From NCBI GenBank assembly GCA_958298945.1, contig OY282606.1, forward strand, positions 78,293,622-78,357,621: a stretch of DNA of 64,000 bases, written 5' to 3'. Source of the stretch: Atherix ibis (Eukaryota; Arthropoda; Insecta; Diptera; Athericidae). Positions 22,976-35,454 of the stretch are shown here, piece by piece (the stretch's first letter is position 1; every line of letters starts with the position of its first letter). A program made the position numbers and the translations under genes. The notes below the pieces were generated by a model. It searched no databases, was not told the DNA's origin, and saw only the letters and a list, made by a program, of their open reading frames with translations.

Positions 22976-25540
22976 ATATCCAAATTACAAAAATCCGGTC
23001 AGAATTTAAAATTAAAAAAAAATTCAGCCTCTTTCGACAATCAGTCAGATTTATCTATTAGCACTTCCATCCTCCTAATATAGATTCAAGGTGCAATGGT
23101 ATCATAAAATAGCGAAATTATTTCTAAGGAGTAATTCCACTACTCTTTATTTTTTGTAAAAAATCTGAAAGGATTCAAGAGCTATTTTCCCATAAGGATT
23201 GAAAAACATCATACAGAATACAGTCATCGCTCTATTATAGAAACTATCCGGCTCTTGTCTAATTAAAGAACTTATTCACTTTTTGACAGTCAAAGTAGTC
23301 AATCATTTTTGAAAGAAAAACCAACTGAAGATCAATTCCATTCAATTGAGATTCAGTACCTAGAAAAAAAAACAGGATTTCTTTTAGTGCCAAAGTAAAA
23401 ACAAGATGTTATGAAAGAACGAAGGCCGACTACACGGCAGAGTGATGGGAATCGATGAATGAAAATTTGCCATAATCACGGTAACAAATATTCAACCATA
23501 GCTGAATGGACAAGTTTTTATTCATCGAAGCACTAAATATCATCAATTCCGTTCAGGAGATTCGAAAAGATCACCTCTCAGCGGGCGACATGGGACATTG
23601 TCAAAGCTGCTTGTCAATAAATAATGCCATCAATAATCATCTGACCGGACAAGTTGCGAATATGTGTACGATAAACACCAGTTTTTGGCAGACAATTTAA
23701 CGGCGATATTCGATTGTTGACGACAAGTCATATGGGACAACCGACCAAAGTCCAGCTCAGCGAAATGAATGGATTTCTCCGCTAATCTAGTCGGACGATC
23801 TACCTACCTACTCGTATCTATCCAGTTACCTGGCAACTTGTTGTTGGTGGTTACACTCGTACGGTGGCCGCTAGTCCAACTCTGGAGGTATGCAAAAACG
23901 ACTCGATCGAATCAATCAAAAACATCCTCCCTACGTGAGAACAAAGTCTACGTGAAACTAGTTCCAATGGCTTCCATTTTTGTTTTTGCATAGAAATTCA
24001 CAAAGTCTGGTTCGTACCGGCATCGGAATACGGTTTATAATTAATATGGGATCCGTTCTTACATACATTCACGATGAGAATCCGGTAATGTGTAGATGAC
24101 TTAATTGATCAACCAAATCTACGCAACTCTGTGGGCTCGTGCGAACCATTAGAACTTTCGAACCTGTTTTTTAAGACCCGAATCGCTACGGACTGTGTTC
24201 TTTGTACTATTCTCCAGTTAGTAACCAAGTTTAATTGTTGGGTAAAAATTACAAAGTCCATGCTCTTCGGCAGAATAATAATGAAAATTTCGTCTTCGCG
24301 TGAGTTGAATTGACAGGCCATTCAGTGGCCGAATAAGAAGATTTGCGGATCATTAAAACTCGCAGTTAATTACCACCTGCTGGGTGCGCCGTAATGTATT
24401 GCATGAACAACAGAGTCTGCCGCAAATAATATTCACAGTAAAGATCGGCTTCTGTTTAACCATTTGACCATTAAACGAACCATAGAATTGACAATCCCAT
24501 CGATTACTTATTCAAAATCCATTCGGAATGTGAGCATATTTCCGACAAGATGCTTTTTGTTCAGATTCCTCTATCCCCCCTATCAGGTAGAATGTTCCCT
24601 TTCCCCGGGTAGTTACCATAAAGACTATTCTTTATCACCAGCAACTTCTTCGTGTTCCGTTTGCTTTCCAGTCAACTTTGTACCACTATAAAATCCCAAT
24701 TCAATCCCAATTCAAGTACGAACAGAGGAGGAGCATCTTCTGTAATTTCATGTTAATCCCCTTAACAAGTTGATAATAAATTTCTCTGCCAAGTTATCAT
24801 TGACAAAAAAGAGCCACATTCACTGGCACATTGAATATGAACTTAGTTATCCGTTGCGTGATTCGTTGGCAAAGTGGTTTGGTTTATTCGGTTCTGTGCA
24901 TGAATCCTGATTTCATAATGCATGGATGAACCAGTACTGGCCCATCCAGTCTAACCACTCCTGTAAAATTGATCTTCCTAGAGAGTTTAGCGTTAAGCCG
25001 ATTATCATTGGAAGCACTAAAAACTGCATGGTGGACGCGACAATTCATGCTCGAGAAGAACATCACCTCGACATGCGTTGAATTAAAACTTTTATCGTTT
25101 TACACGCAAATCGAAAGTCGATTAGGTGTTACTGTTGGTGTCGATTTGACTCTGATTTCAAATTATTATTTTTTTAATAATTAACTTTTTATTTTGAAAT
25201 ATTTTCCAAAAAAAAAATTGTTTTTCAACATTCGAATTTTCTTGTTTTTTAATACTTACTTACTACTTTTATAAAAAGTAATCTTAGTGAAGATTGTTTC
25301 AATCCCATAATAATTTTCGGAATTTGCTCAACAAAATCAAATAGGGTCAAACTCACAGAGAACTGAAAAAATTCTATCCAGGTAACGGGCCCACTTATAA
25401 ACAATTTCATGATTCTAGGTTTTCGTAGACCCTTTCTTATAAGACAATATAAAGGCTAAAGGAAATTTTGAACACCTCTTTTAATAATTATCTTTTATTT
25501 GGAATATTTACACACATAAAAATTATTCACAAAATTAGCA
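22976..25540. other. Unique sequence with a less AT-rich island
   Basis: From 23400 to about 24740 the sequence is less AT-rich, single-copy in the window, and contains frames of 60-75 codons, e.g. 23506-23700 and 24464-24691. None matches a family I know. A CTACCTACCTA run is near 23808. From 25180 onward it is AT-rich. No RNA gene or element is recognised. The island could be regulatory, but nothing here proves it. Confidence 0.4.
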
Positions 25541-25544
25541 TGTG

Positions 25545-25745
25545 GTAATAATTAACTACATGCCAACTTTGCGACACTCAGTTCAACAGACCTCACATAT
25601 TATATGAATACCACCTCACCAAGAATTACTTAGCGAGCAAGATGCCTGCCTTTGCTGAGCTATGGATCAAAACAACTACATTCCCAAATCCCCAAAAATA
25701 TCCTCAAATTTTCTGCACAAAATCAAACGAAACTTTCACTATAAA
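25545..25745 (+). pseudogene. Tail of an RNase H-type LINE, second copy
   Basis: The forward strand reads CQLCDTQFNRPHILYEYHLTK then NYLASKMP, i.e. a CxxC...H...(C)-type zinc knuckle (last Cys changed to Tyr) followed by the same residues as at 21885-21945. Downstream residues are not readable. The family is judged from the knuckle and from the nearby RNase H domain. Confidence 0.6.
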
Positions 25746-25766
25746 GATCAGTCTTATTAAAATAGC

Positions 25767-25810
25767 TTCTTACACGTTAACTGAAGTCGCCATCAGTTAA
25801 CGTGTAAGAA
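25767..25810. repeat. Perfect 18-bp hairpin, 8-base loop
   Basis: TTCTTACACGTTAACTGA at 25767-25784 is followed after AGTCGCCA by its exact reverse complement at 25793-25810. It lies just after the LINE tail. It is unrelated in sequence to the other hairpins in the window. Confidence 0.9.
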
Positions 25811-26089
25811 CTATAAAATGACCCGTGGCACTTGAGAGTGGGTCCTAGCACATGTTGGGCAAACAAACAAACTATAAAAACCACTGGTTCAAAAACCTAT
25901 CTCACACTACCTTTAACCTCAATAAAAAAATAATATTAGTAATAATTTTTTATTATTAAAAGTTTTGCTGCCCATAATATCCCCTGCACGATCTTTAAAA
26001 ATAAATCTTTTTCATTACTATTATTTTCACCTATTCTAAAAGAAATTCATTCCCCATTTCCCCAGTGATCTCTGAATTAGAAAGCAATC

Positions 26090-26350
26090 CATCCTTTCCG
26101 GACTGGAAACCGAGGCCTAGAGCATAGTTGAGGATGTCTACGTTAGGTACAGTAAGGCAAACACCGATCCATCTAGGTACAGGAAATTGCTCCTAGACAT
26201 TCTGGATGGACTCTGTAATCTCATTCTAATATTCACTGTTAAAGTCTTCTACCTTATTGGCAATATGCACCGTCAACTAAACATTAGAATTTTTCCATCT
26301 ATAGGCTTGCCTTTCCATGGCGAGTTATAGGGGATTAGGACAGGAGTTCA
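26090..26350 (+). repeat. Repeat Z, copy 2
   Basis: This aligns with 16895-17130: TCCGGACTGGAAACC, TTGAGGATGTCTACGTT, a TTAAAGTC block and GAGTTATAGG. It stands immediately before the RNase H relic, so it probably belongs to the same LINE, between reverse transcriptase and RNase H or in a neighbouring region. Confidence 0.5.
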
Positions 26351-26374
26351 GAATACGATCAACAAACCTGCCAG

Positions 26375-26770
26375 CCAACAATAAATTTAGCTGTATTTAC
26401 TGAGCGTCTGTTTGCCATCGAAACAATTCATTGATCATCAAATGATCCTCGCTTAACGTGATTCTTCGTATTCTGTTTAACAATAGAAACACCGGGTTGC
26501 ATTGGGTTCCTTGTTATATTGGCATCCTGGGTAATAAATTGGCCAACTGTTTGGTGGGGGAGGCTCTGAGCCCCTGTCTACTAATAAAATAGCACCTACT
26601 ATCCATAATAGATAATCGGACTGGACCAATATGGAAGTTTTATTTCTACACATTAGCCAAATATCGTAAAAACAAGTCTACTCAACCTTGTTCCTTTTGC
26701 CATTCCTGTGGTGTTCAACTTATCATATCTCATATTCTGAACGAACAACACTTAATACAGAATTTTTTGT
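26375..26770 (+). pseudogene. RNase H domain and zinc knuckle of an I/R1-type LINE
   Basis: Reading across frames, FTERLFAIETI with SSNDPR corresponds to the first part of a LINE RNase H domain (usual FTAELxAI). NNRNTGLHWVPCYIGILGNK with LANCL is the later WVPxHxGIxGNExAD motif at about 26484-26550. The zinc-knuckle stretch CSFCHSCGVQLIISHIL follows at 26690-26745. RNase H-bearing LINEs (I, R1, LOA groups) use this domain after reverse transcription. Several stops and frame changes show it is dead. The catalytic His of GxxH has become Tyr. Confidence 0.75.
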
Positions 26771-26799
26771 ATTACAGGACTCTCTCTATTTCTTATCTT

Positions 26800-29080
26800 A
26801 TGTGCTCTATCACATTTAACTTCTTCCCACTCATTCTCGATTAATTGCATAAGAAAAGCTGTCAAAGCCAAGGCACACTCAACATGTATCATCAAATGAC
26901 CTCTTGGGCGTGGTGCTACAAAATGGCATCTGCCTTTTGTCTCAAACACATTATATACAAACAAACAAATATGATAAAACCCATTTAATCGTTACATGAT
27001 TAAAGTTTTTTGGAATATAAAGACTGCGATTAGCACAAAACACTCCTAAATACTATAAAATATCCGAATTTTCAAAAAGAAATTTTACTAAATCTCCTGA
27101 CGTACTCTTCTAACAAATTTGGATTGTTTAATTTTTTTTTCAGTATAAAAAAAATAAAATTCTTTAAATGCAACCACGTGTTTCCCTTTAGTATCTCAAC
27201 TATTTGAAAGGTTTTGGTGAGAATTTCAAATTAAACACAATAAAAATAAGATAAAACCAAGATCCAAAAAAATCACAACGTGTTAATATCTTTACGTCTA
27301 TTTATATGTGTAAATTTAAGGGGAAAAAATTAAACTAGAAACAAAAAGAAAAAATCAAAAGAATAAATCCTCAATAATATCGCTTATCCAAATACCATCA
27401 AAGTTTTTTTTATGAAAAATTTCTCAAAGAAGTGCGCCACTAGTCCAATCAAATCGTGTCCAATCCTATTCGGACCCGAATCCAATTATCGCAAGTGTAA
27501 GATGATCCGATTGAAAATTGGAACCCTTCACGCCTAGTTGAGTTGGTCGGATCATTAATTCCAAAGCATCATCATCATCATCATCATCATTATTATCCAC
27601 GTAATCATCTCCGTGATTATAATCATGACCGAACAATCGTATAGGGGCACTGCGGTTATAATTCCATTTCGATTATCCTAACAATTCTCGGCGATCGACT
27701 CTAGAATTAGGTACTTTTATCGCAGCTAGTTAGTTACCAACAACAAACTTGAGACCCTCTCCATATAAAAGGCGCATCTAATCCATGAAACAAGGCGTGA
27801 AAATTTTCTTTTAACAATCGACATTGTTGCTGTTCGTTGGATGGATTCTTGTGTACCACAAATAGTGGCTATCTGGCAGCTGTTGGTGCATCGCTCTTTC
27901 AGGTTTCTATGAAAGTCTTCAGACCCAACCTATCCGACCCTGAACTTAGTATTGCCATAGTCCAAACTCCAACACACAAAAGAATTCATACATTTTGCCT
28001 TTCGGATTAAAAGTAATTACTTTTGGATCAATATTTTGGTAAAAAGTCATTAAATACGTATGGACTCTTTATTGATCGTCAATTTAAATAAGCAAAGACC
28101 TCACAGTTGGCATTCGCAGGAATAAATATTTTCCTTACTATAAGTTAGGACAGAGTAAAATTAATGAAATTTTTTTTATAAATAAAAAAACCAAAAACAA
28201 GGAAGATAATATTTTCACGTGACTATTATCGTTTCAAACGTTTATAGGAAGTGTAGCCGTGAAAAGATCCTTTTCAAAAGGATTACTATGACCCGAAAAA
28301 TGTAAGGCGAATTTCTTATAGCCAAATCGCAAATAAGAGGAACTTTCAGGTCTGCGCATTGATAGGCATTTACGAAGGATTTAAGATAGGAGAAATTGAA
28401 TTTGATCGGAATTTTAGTGGTTGTGTCCCAAAATTCTAGCTCCTACGTCCATATTGGAATCAGAAGCAAGTTATATAAGACAAAAATTTGTTAATTGATT
28501 GTCAGTTTTGAGAGTCAGTCTTTTTAGATATTATTAATGCCGGTTTAGTTCAGCTCATTTTAATCTTGTGCGTAGGTTTACATGTTATTCTTTTGTCTAT
28601 ATAGGGTCCTAATCCCAAGTATCGCATATTATCTTTTTGTGGAATAATTATGATATATAGTATGAGAACAGATATGCTGGAAAATTCTTTGTCTGGGACC
28701 TTAAATTTTATGTGACATCCTACATAAACTACTCAAAATTGTCGGTAACCAAAAGCGACCTAAACGATAAGGTTCTTTGATTCCAAAGAGGTTCCAGTTT
28801 GAAAACAAATAAATAACTTTACAAATTTCTTCATATTTTAATTGATTTTTACGAATGCTGGAAAATAAATTAATTCGAAACTGTCCGATTTTTGGAAATT
28901 TTTCATTAAAAAAAAATGTATTTCCAATAAATTTTAAAAATTGAATACTGAAAAAAAATCACTTAAAATTATTTTATATTTTATGAAAGTTTATTCTTTT
29001 TTTTAAATCGCTTCAATTTTTATGAGATCCAGTATCGTAAATTTTTAAGTTTTCCATTTTGGGTTTTGAAAAGTTAAGCC
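26800..29080. other. Intergenic sequence with a CAT microsatellite and a unique island
   Basis: The region 27430-27960 is less AT-rich, single-copy and carries a (CAT)8 run at 27567-27590. The rest is AT-rich without recognisable genes. Frames here are below about 70 codons. The island resembles the others at 6850-9060 and 12560-14130 in composition only. Confidence 0.4.
27567..27590. repeat. (CAT)8 microsatellite
   Basis: Eight uninterrupted CAT triplets followed by TAT triplets. It lies in an otherwise non-repetitive island. Confidence 0.95.
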
Positions 29081-29089
29081 CTGTCATAT

Positions 29090-29640
29090 AACAGCTGATA
29101 AGCGTATATATTATTCAAGATAATTTTAATTTGTCACGCAAAATTGTCTTTGGGGATGAGGCTCATATCGCGCTCGGAGACAGTGTCAATTAGTAAAATT
29201 TTCATATATGAGGCTCTAAATACCGACAAGTGACTGTGAAAAAGCTATTATATTTGTGTATGCTTACTGTTTGGTGTGGATTTTGGTCTAAAGGTTTCAT
29301 TGGTCCGTATTTTTTTGAAATTGACAAAGGAGAGATCGTTGAAGTCATTTCTGCCCGCTTCGGCCTTATGAAAATCAACTTTTTTTGACCTAGACTTGAA
29401 GATTTTAATCTGAACTATAAGAAGTTTTAACAGAAAAGCGCCACAAACCACACAGCATAATAAATTTCGACGTTAGTGAGCAAAAAGTTCCTAGGATGCG
29501 TAATTTTGAAATTTAGCGATGTCAAATGACCTCGAAAATCGAGCGATTTGATGCCATTGGACTTTTTTTTTAAAAAAAAGACGATGGAAAAGAAAAAAAT
29601 CGTGAATTTGAGTTCATTTTGTCAAAACCTTAATTTAAAG
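29090..29640 (+). pseudogene. DD41D-type IS630/mariner transposase relic
   Basis: The catalytic half is readable across frameshifts. FGDEAHIAL (first Asp, 29151-29177) comes first. YRQVTVKKLLYL, LTVWCGFWSKGFIGPYFFE (29264-29322) and GEIVEV follow. LEDF and NHTA stand where the second motif should be, and PRKSSDLMPLDFFF (29533-29574) carries the third Asp. The QDGAT motif itself is not legible. The last block ends in an A run instead of the usual FLWG. N-terminal domains are not recognisable. It matches the relics at 9960-10570, 17330-17845 and 63570-64000. Confidence 0.8.
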
Positions 29641-30329
29641 TATTTTCTAAAACATTAATTGGATCCATAAGCCTTTAGGTTGCTTTATGTTCAAGTTTTC
29701 TTTAAAAAAATGCATTTTTGAGGTTCCAGTTTAAAATTACATTTTATTTTTAACTTTCAATAAATTTAAAATTTCCCAAAAGAGTTTACTTCAGATTTTC
29801 GTAAATTCATTTTAATTGACAAAAAAAAATTATTTTCTTTAAGTTTTCAAAACAAGATCTTCTCGATTAAAATATTCCGTCATTATTTTTCATATTAAAA
29901 AGTTCTAAATAAACATTTTTTTGACTTAAAAAAATATTTACTACTTTTAAAATGAATATTCAACTATGGATTCTTCTTAAATGTGCTTATTTAAATTTCA
30001 AATGAAACTTCTTTTAATAAAAATTCAACGTCACTAATTTTAGGTAAAGTGGAAAATAGTCACAGTTTAAGTGGACAAAATTCACTAATTTATACTTAAT
30101 TTGATGATATTATTTTTTAGGTAACAATTTTAATTCCTTATTCTGCGGGTACATTTTCGAAAAATTAGTATGAAATTCAAATTTGTTTTTAATAAATACA
30201 GTCCTATAAATACCATGCTAAGTAATTAATAAAAATGTTCGAAAACCTATAAGAAATTACGAAAAAAAAATACATTTTCTTTTTAGAAAGTTTATAAGGA
30301 TAAGACACAACATATCGTTAGACATAGTA

Positions 30330-31320
30330 CTACAGGTCATAGGGATTGAAGTACGCCCAATCGACCCGCGAAACTGACCTATCCTATTATGGATATCACC
30401 AGTCCAGCTGACTAGATCGAGATGGTTGTACGCATCTCAATCATTCCAACACTAACCCAGGCCGCTAATTCAATAATGTTCAATTTAGACTTCTTGTTTG
30501 GATTACCTCACAGAACACTAAGTTTAGTTACCTCCCTACGAAATGGTGACTCAGCACACCCTTTCATGGCGCTCTTTCGAGACGAGGCTACCTCCAAGCG
30601 AAGGGACTCAGATACCTTCTCTACCAATCAAACAATTTTCTTTCTATTACCATCTACGGCAAGTAGTCTCAGGTTGCCTACTCCACCATTTCAGCTTTAT
30701 CCAAAACCTGCCTTATATGCTGCATGCATGAAGCAATCAAACAATCCATCCATTAATGCTATAATGGTGAGCGGTCTCAACCTGCAAGCCAGTCCCCACA
30801 TTTTCACCCTTTTGTGCTTTCATCTGGTCTCCTCACTCAATCAGCTACATTCAGCACAGGTACAAGCTAGTTACTCTAACTGTTGGTGGTAAGGCCTTCC
30901 TAAAGCTCAGCTTTCATATGCAGTGGTAGTACTTGGGATCCTGGTATACCTCATCTATAGGCCTAGTACAATACCCTCAATGTTGGTATTAAACCACAGC
31001 CGCCACGTTTCAGCCAAAGGCACATCATCTCTCCGATCAGGCATGGTGTGTTTTACCACCGTGGGGCATCCTGATTCCCATGGTTCCAGTTTTGATTAAT
31101 TAGTACTTGGTCTGTACTCTCATTCAAATATTTTGCAATTTTCTAGGCACTGAAAGGCCGGCTCAAAACCGCAGGTTCGCCAAAACCCGCAGGCCACTTT
31201 TGGAATTGATCATAGTTTGATCATACTCCCACAATAGACCCCTTTCCGGAAAATAGGATTACCCCCACACTCCAAGAGACCTCTTTCCGGAAAACAGATG
31301 GCAACACCCACTTACCTTGA
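30330..31320. repeat. Repeat Y, copy 1
   Basis: This segment aligns with 39700-40515 in the same orientation. Shared landmarks in order are CAGCTGACTAGATC, CATCTGGTCT or AATCTGGTCT with CAGCTACATT, CAACCACAG-like sequence, CGTTTCAGCCAAAGGCAC, a GGGGCATC block, TTTGATCAT, and two imperfect tandem units ending in CCTTTCCGGAAAA. A 156-codon frame crosses it (30422-30892) but begins with a non-ATG codon unsupported by the other copy and matches nothing I know. Its less AT-rich make-up and lack of coding conservation suggest an untranslated part of a retroelement. Confidence 0.7.
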
Positions 31321-31640
31321 CAGACTCCCCCATCCTCTCTGCCGCTTTATGAAAAGATCGCGTTAGGATTTTACGTTACTCCTAAACGCCGAATCTTCTT
31401 TAACATTTTTGGGTTATATCCTTTTTGTATTTATACAAATGTGGATAAGTATATCTTTACTGAATTGAAAAGCATCCGCTTATAAAATCCTTATTTGGTA
31501 GAAAATGAAAGAGTTTTTGTACTGGGAATTTTTACTGGTCGAATTAAACCGCCATAATATTTTTTTAAACAAAATTCTAAGACAAAATTATACAATTATT
31601 GGGAAAGAAAAACAAATTACAGCAAACTTTTGGCAACATA

Positions 31641-32488
31641 CGAGGTCTGTTCAAAAAGTATCGCGAATTTTGTGTTTTTTCAAAAACTATTTATTTATTC
31701 ATGAATATCTATTTTGTCCACTTCAAAGTAATCCCCACCAGATATTATATACTTGTGCCAACATTTTTTCCAATACTCGAAGCACTTCAAAAAATCATTT
31801 TTTGTGATCTTGTTGAGCTCCTCCTTTGATACCGTAGCATAGCGTCGTCCTTTCATGGGGCTCTTTAGTTTCGGGAACAAGAAAAAGTCACAGGGGGCCA
31901 GATCTGAGGAATATGGTAGCTGCGGCATTATTAATGTGTTGTTTTTGGCCAAAAATGGCAAAAGCCAATTTTTGTTCTTCCACAAATCTTGGCGTTTCGC
32001 GCATAACTTACAGGTAATATTCCTTATTGACCGTTCTACCCTGTGGCAAAAACTCATGATGCACCACGCCCCTTCAATCGAAGAAAACTGTAAGCAAAAC
32101 CTTCACATTCGACCGAATTTGGCGCGTTTTTTTCGGTCTTGGCTTGTGTGGCAGCTTCCATTGGGATTATTGAGCTTTGGTTTCCACGTCATAACCATAA
32201 ATTCATGATTCGTCTCCAGTTATGACCCTCTGGAGCATATTTGGGTTGTCGCGGACAGAGTCCAACAGCTTCTTAGCGATTCTGTTTTTAATCGAAAATG
32301 GGCAAAAATCGAAGACGAGCCAAAACACGTGCAAGCAAAGCAGCTGTCAAAAATTAACTGAACATTTAAAATAGTTTGGCCATTAAGTGAGAGACATGAT
32401 TACCAATATAACAGCACAAAAAACCGAAAATCAAATATACGTAACCCGCGGAAATTCAAAATTCGCGATCCTTTTTGAACAGACCTCG
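31641..32488 (-). mobile_element. Internally deleted mariner, same family as 18223-19452
   Basis: CGAGGTCTGTTCAAAAAGTATCG and its near-perfect reverse complement end the element, with TA on both outer sides (31639-31640, 32489-32490). At 848 bp it is about 380 bp shorter than the 18223-19452 copy. The transposase reads on the reverse strand. The first DNA-binding domain is missing: the sequence passes from CGATTTTTGCC directly to the FRLKTESLRSC-type linker. The second catalytic segment (HHDNAPAHTS) is also deleted between WKNKNWLL and FLAKNN. It keeps TGDES, but the following Trp codon is a stop. The third Asp region SDLAPCDFFLFPKLK is intact. TIRs remain well preserved. Confidence 0.92.
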
Positions 32489-35454
32489 TAACTTATTCTA
32501 GATATACTGTTGTAGTTACCTCAATATTATGATTGGTATTTTATAAGGAAGCTAGTGTATACCAAAAAAGTTTTTTTTAAATCCTCTGCTCCAATGATTT
32601 TATTTTTCCTTAATAATTTATCTACTAACTCTCTAACAATTCAAATGTGAGAATATGAAATCCAATAAATTTGCTCACATTTAGGAATTAGCTGTTATTA
32701 AAAATTCTCCTAAACCTAAAAGAAAATTTAAATTTCCCGAGAATTCTATCCACAACTTTCTGGTGTTTTTTTTATTGTCAAAAACTTTCAAACCCGTTTT
32801 TTTCTTAGCTTTTCGGGGCTAATAAATGCGCCCCATTTTCGAAATATTTTTATACAAATTCATTTATTGACGTGGTTAACGAAAATTTTCTAGAAACTGG
32901 TTCAAATTTGTCTAAATAAAAGGTAAACTTCTAATCTTCACCGAAATTTAATCGATTGCCAACATTAAATTGACAAGAAAAATAGTAAAAAAAATCACAC
33001 ATTGCATTCGGTAGTTTCTTTTTTATAAAAGTCGTTGGAAATGTCTTCTTCAAAAAAGAAGCATCCGCAATTTTCCTCAATGGAAATCGGTTGGGAATTT
33101 CCGCTGCATATGCATACGAATCTAGTGCAACCGGAAAGCGTTGGAGAACAGCTTCGCTTTTAAAAATCTCCCCATTGCGTAGAATATTGACTAGGCAGTG
33201 GGTAATGTGACACCGTCTGACATAACCGCTCCAATGAATGAAATTTGCATAGTAGGCAAACGAACTTAGAAAAGTAAAGAGTGAACCCCCACAACCCCCT
33301 TTAAAAAGCAAAGCAGCACGAAGAGTCCGCGACCAATTGCAAAAATGCCATTTGCATATGCGTGGATGCCGAAGCACATAAAGGCGTGATCGAATTACTT
33401 GGACATGCGTCACGTTAATCAAATCAATTTAAAATGCGCCCCAATAAAAATACCTTCGCAATTGTTGGTGACAATTTAGATTTTCGCGAAAGCATTTCTT
33501 TTCTTCGTTATTTTTAATAATAAGAACAAAATATAACAAAAAGCTCAGATTAAAGGGGGCCGAACGACTTTGAACGTTTCGGTATCCAAGCAACGACCGA
33601 ACTGGGGCTTTGGTCAAAGCGATCAACCCAAGCGACTCTGAGATCTATTGACGGGATCCTCTCTGTACGTTTTCTTTATTACCGAAGTGGATACTATTCA
33701 CGGTCGAGAATTTTAATTGTTGTTGGACGACATCTGCTCCAGCACATCGAGCCGACCGACCGGCAGAATAAAAACGTTAAGAGAACGACTCTACTTTGGA
33801 GACCAGAAAATTTTCTCACGGCATTGCTGTGATAATTGCCATTGCTGGGACATGGCAGTGTCGAGTTTCCTTCTCGGACTCCGAGAATTGTTTTTTCACA
33901 ATATCAGATGGTCGCCCATTCAGTCGTCATTCATGGCGGTGCGTTCTTCCATTCATTCAATCCAAAAGTCAATTTCAATTCTAAGCTACAATATTTTATT
34001 GTGTGCACTATTTTATGGCGTTTCTGTCTCGTCCATGATCTGCGGTTCTTCCTCATGCTCTGCTAACTATTCATCTTTTCAGTTTCTCCTCCACTACCCG
34101 CAGTTTTTTCTTCAATTCACCACATGGAGAGTGTATGGGGCCGTTTTTGTTCGGTTATCGTTATTGTCGGCGGACACAAATTGAATCATAATCGACCATC
34201 GAATGGACAATGGCATAAAATTCAATCTGTTCTCAACAAGCAACAAACGAACGTGATTTGTACTACTATTATTGCTACGACGATTGTTATTATTATTGCT
34301 ATTATTATTATTTTGCCGCATATTAAAAACCAATTACGTAATTATGAACATTTTAGTTGGAGATCATCACTACTCGAAGCTGGACGTGCTTGGTTCGTTT
34401 ATTTTTAGTTTCATATAACCAACCGGGATGCGGACATGTTTTCAATATGAAAATAGCAGTTGGTTAATTTTAAAATAATTAAATATGATTGAGATGTTTA
34501 CGTATATTTTTTTAAACAAACAAAAAATAGGATATAAAAGGAGACAGGATATTCAATAGGTTATGGACGATTCTGTCAGCTGCAATTGAAAGAAATTGGG
34601 ACAAGGTCGGCCATTTAATCCTTGTTTTAAGAATTTGTTGTATTTTTCTTTGCAAAAAACCGTGTTCTTTAATAAAGGATCCAGAAAACCTTTTTACATG
34701 TACAAATTCCAATAGAAAAAAATGATTTTTTTTTTCTTTAAAAAAATAACTAATAAAAATCAGCTTTCGAAGCGTTGAAATTTTTGTAGTTTTTTTTTCA
34801 TTTTAGATTAAAAAACAGTTTTTATATGCAAATTACAATTTTAACCAAAATTTGTTCTTAATATAAAAATTGCCGACATTAATAAGAAATTTGAAACACG
34901 CTCAAATTTTAAGATTTAAAAACAATTTTCCAGCAATGACTCTATAATTGTAGAATTTTTAGGTTAATTTATTTTGGAAATTTTTTGTAAAAGTCCACAG
35001 TATTAAAATGGAGAAATTTAGAAATTAGAGTCCTTTTTCAGAAATTTATACGCTTTTATTTAATAAAATTATTTTGATAATATTTAACTAAAAATACCTG
35101 CGTGAGCTAATTTTAATGAAAATATCGTCCTTGATTTAGACCTGAAAAGAAATAAAGTTTCAAAAATTTGAGATCTTAAAATTTATAAATAAAGTTTTTC
35201 TTGAAGCTTTGGAAAAAAATAAATTCAAGATGTAAGAACAGCAGAATTCTACTATAAAAACTATTAAAAATAAATGCATCTGCAGAAAAGAATCTGCTCA
35301 AATAATTTTTTTTAACGAACCCAAACTTGGCATTTATTGTTTATTGAATTGAAAGGTGTAATTATTGTTATTTTAAGAACACCTTCACTCTAATAAAAAA
35401 TTAACTATAAATAATAATGCTTTTGACAGGATTTTTCATTATTGGCAAGACTTT
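32489..35454. other. Mixed unique sequence; orphan frames only
   Basis: A 163-codon reverse frame (32931-33422) is among the longest here, but it opens with TTG, lacks an early ATG and shows no motif. The region 33550-34420 is less AT-rich and carries overlapping frames in several phases (33717-34184 being the longest) plus an ATT-rich run near 34260-34316. Overlap of frames in several phases argues for low stop density, not genes. The region 34430-35450 is AT-rich with nothing recognised. Confidence 0.4.

Noticed and set aside
30422..30892. 156-codon forward frame as a gene
   Set aside because: It lies inside repeat Y. The second copy does not preserve the frame, and the start codon is not ATG.
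31855..32208. Forward-strand 117-codon frame
   Set aside because: It is antisense to the reverse-strand mariner relic at 31641-32488.
32931..33422. 163-codon reverse-strand open frame
   Set aside because: It begins with TTG, has no ATG near the start, no family motif and no splice or promoter context. The frame length alone is not enough.
33717..34184. 155-codon forward frame as an exon
   Set aside because: Several other frames in both directions are equally open over the same bases, which points to composition. No start or splice signals stand out.
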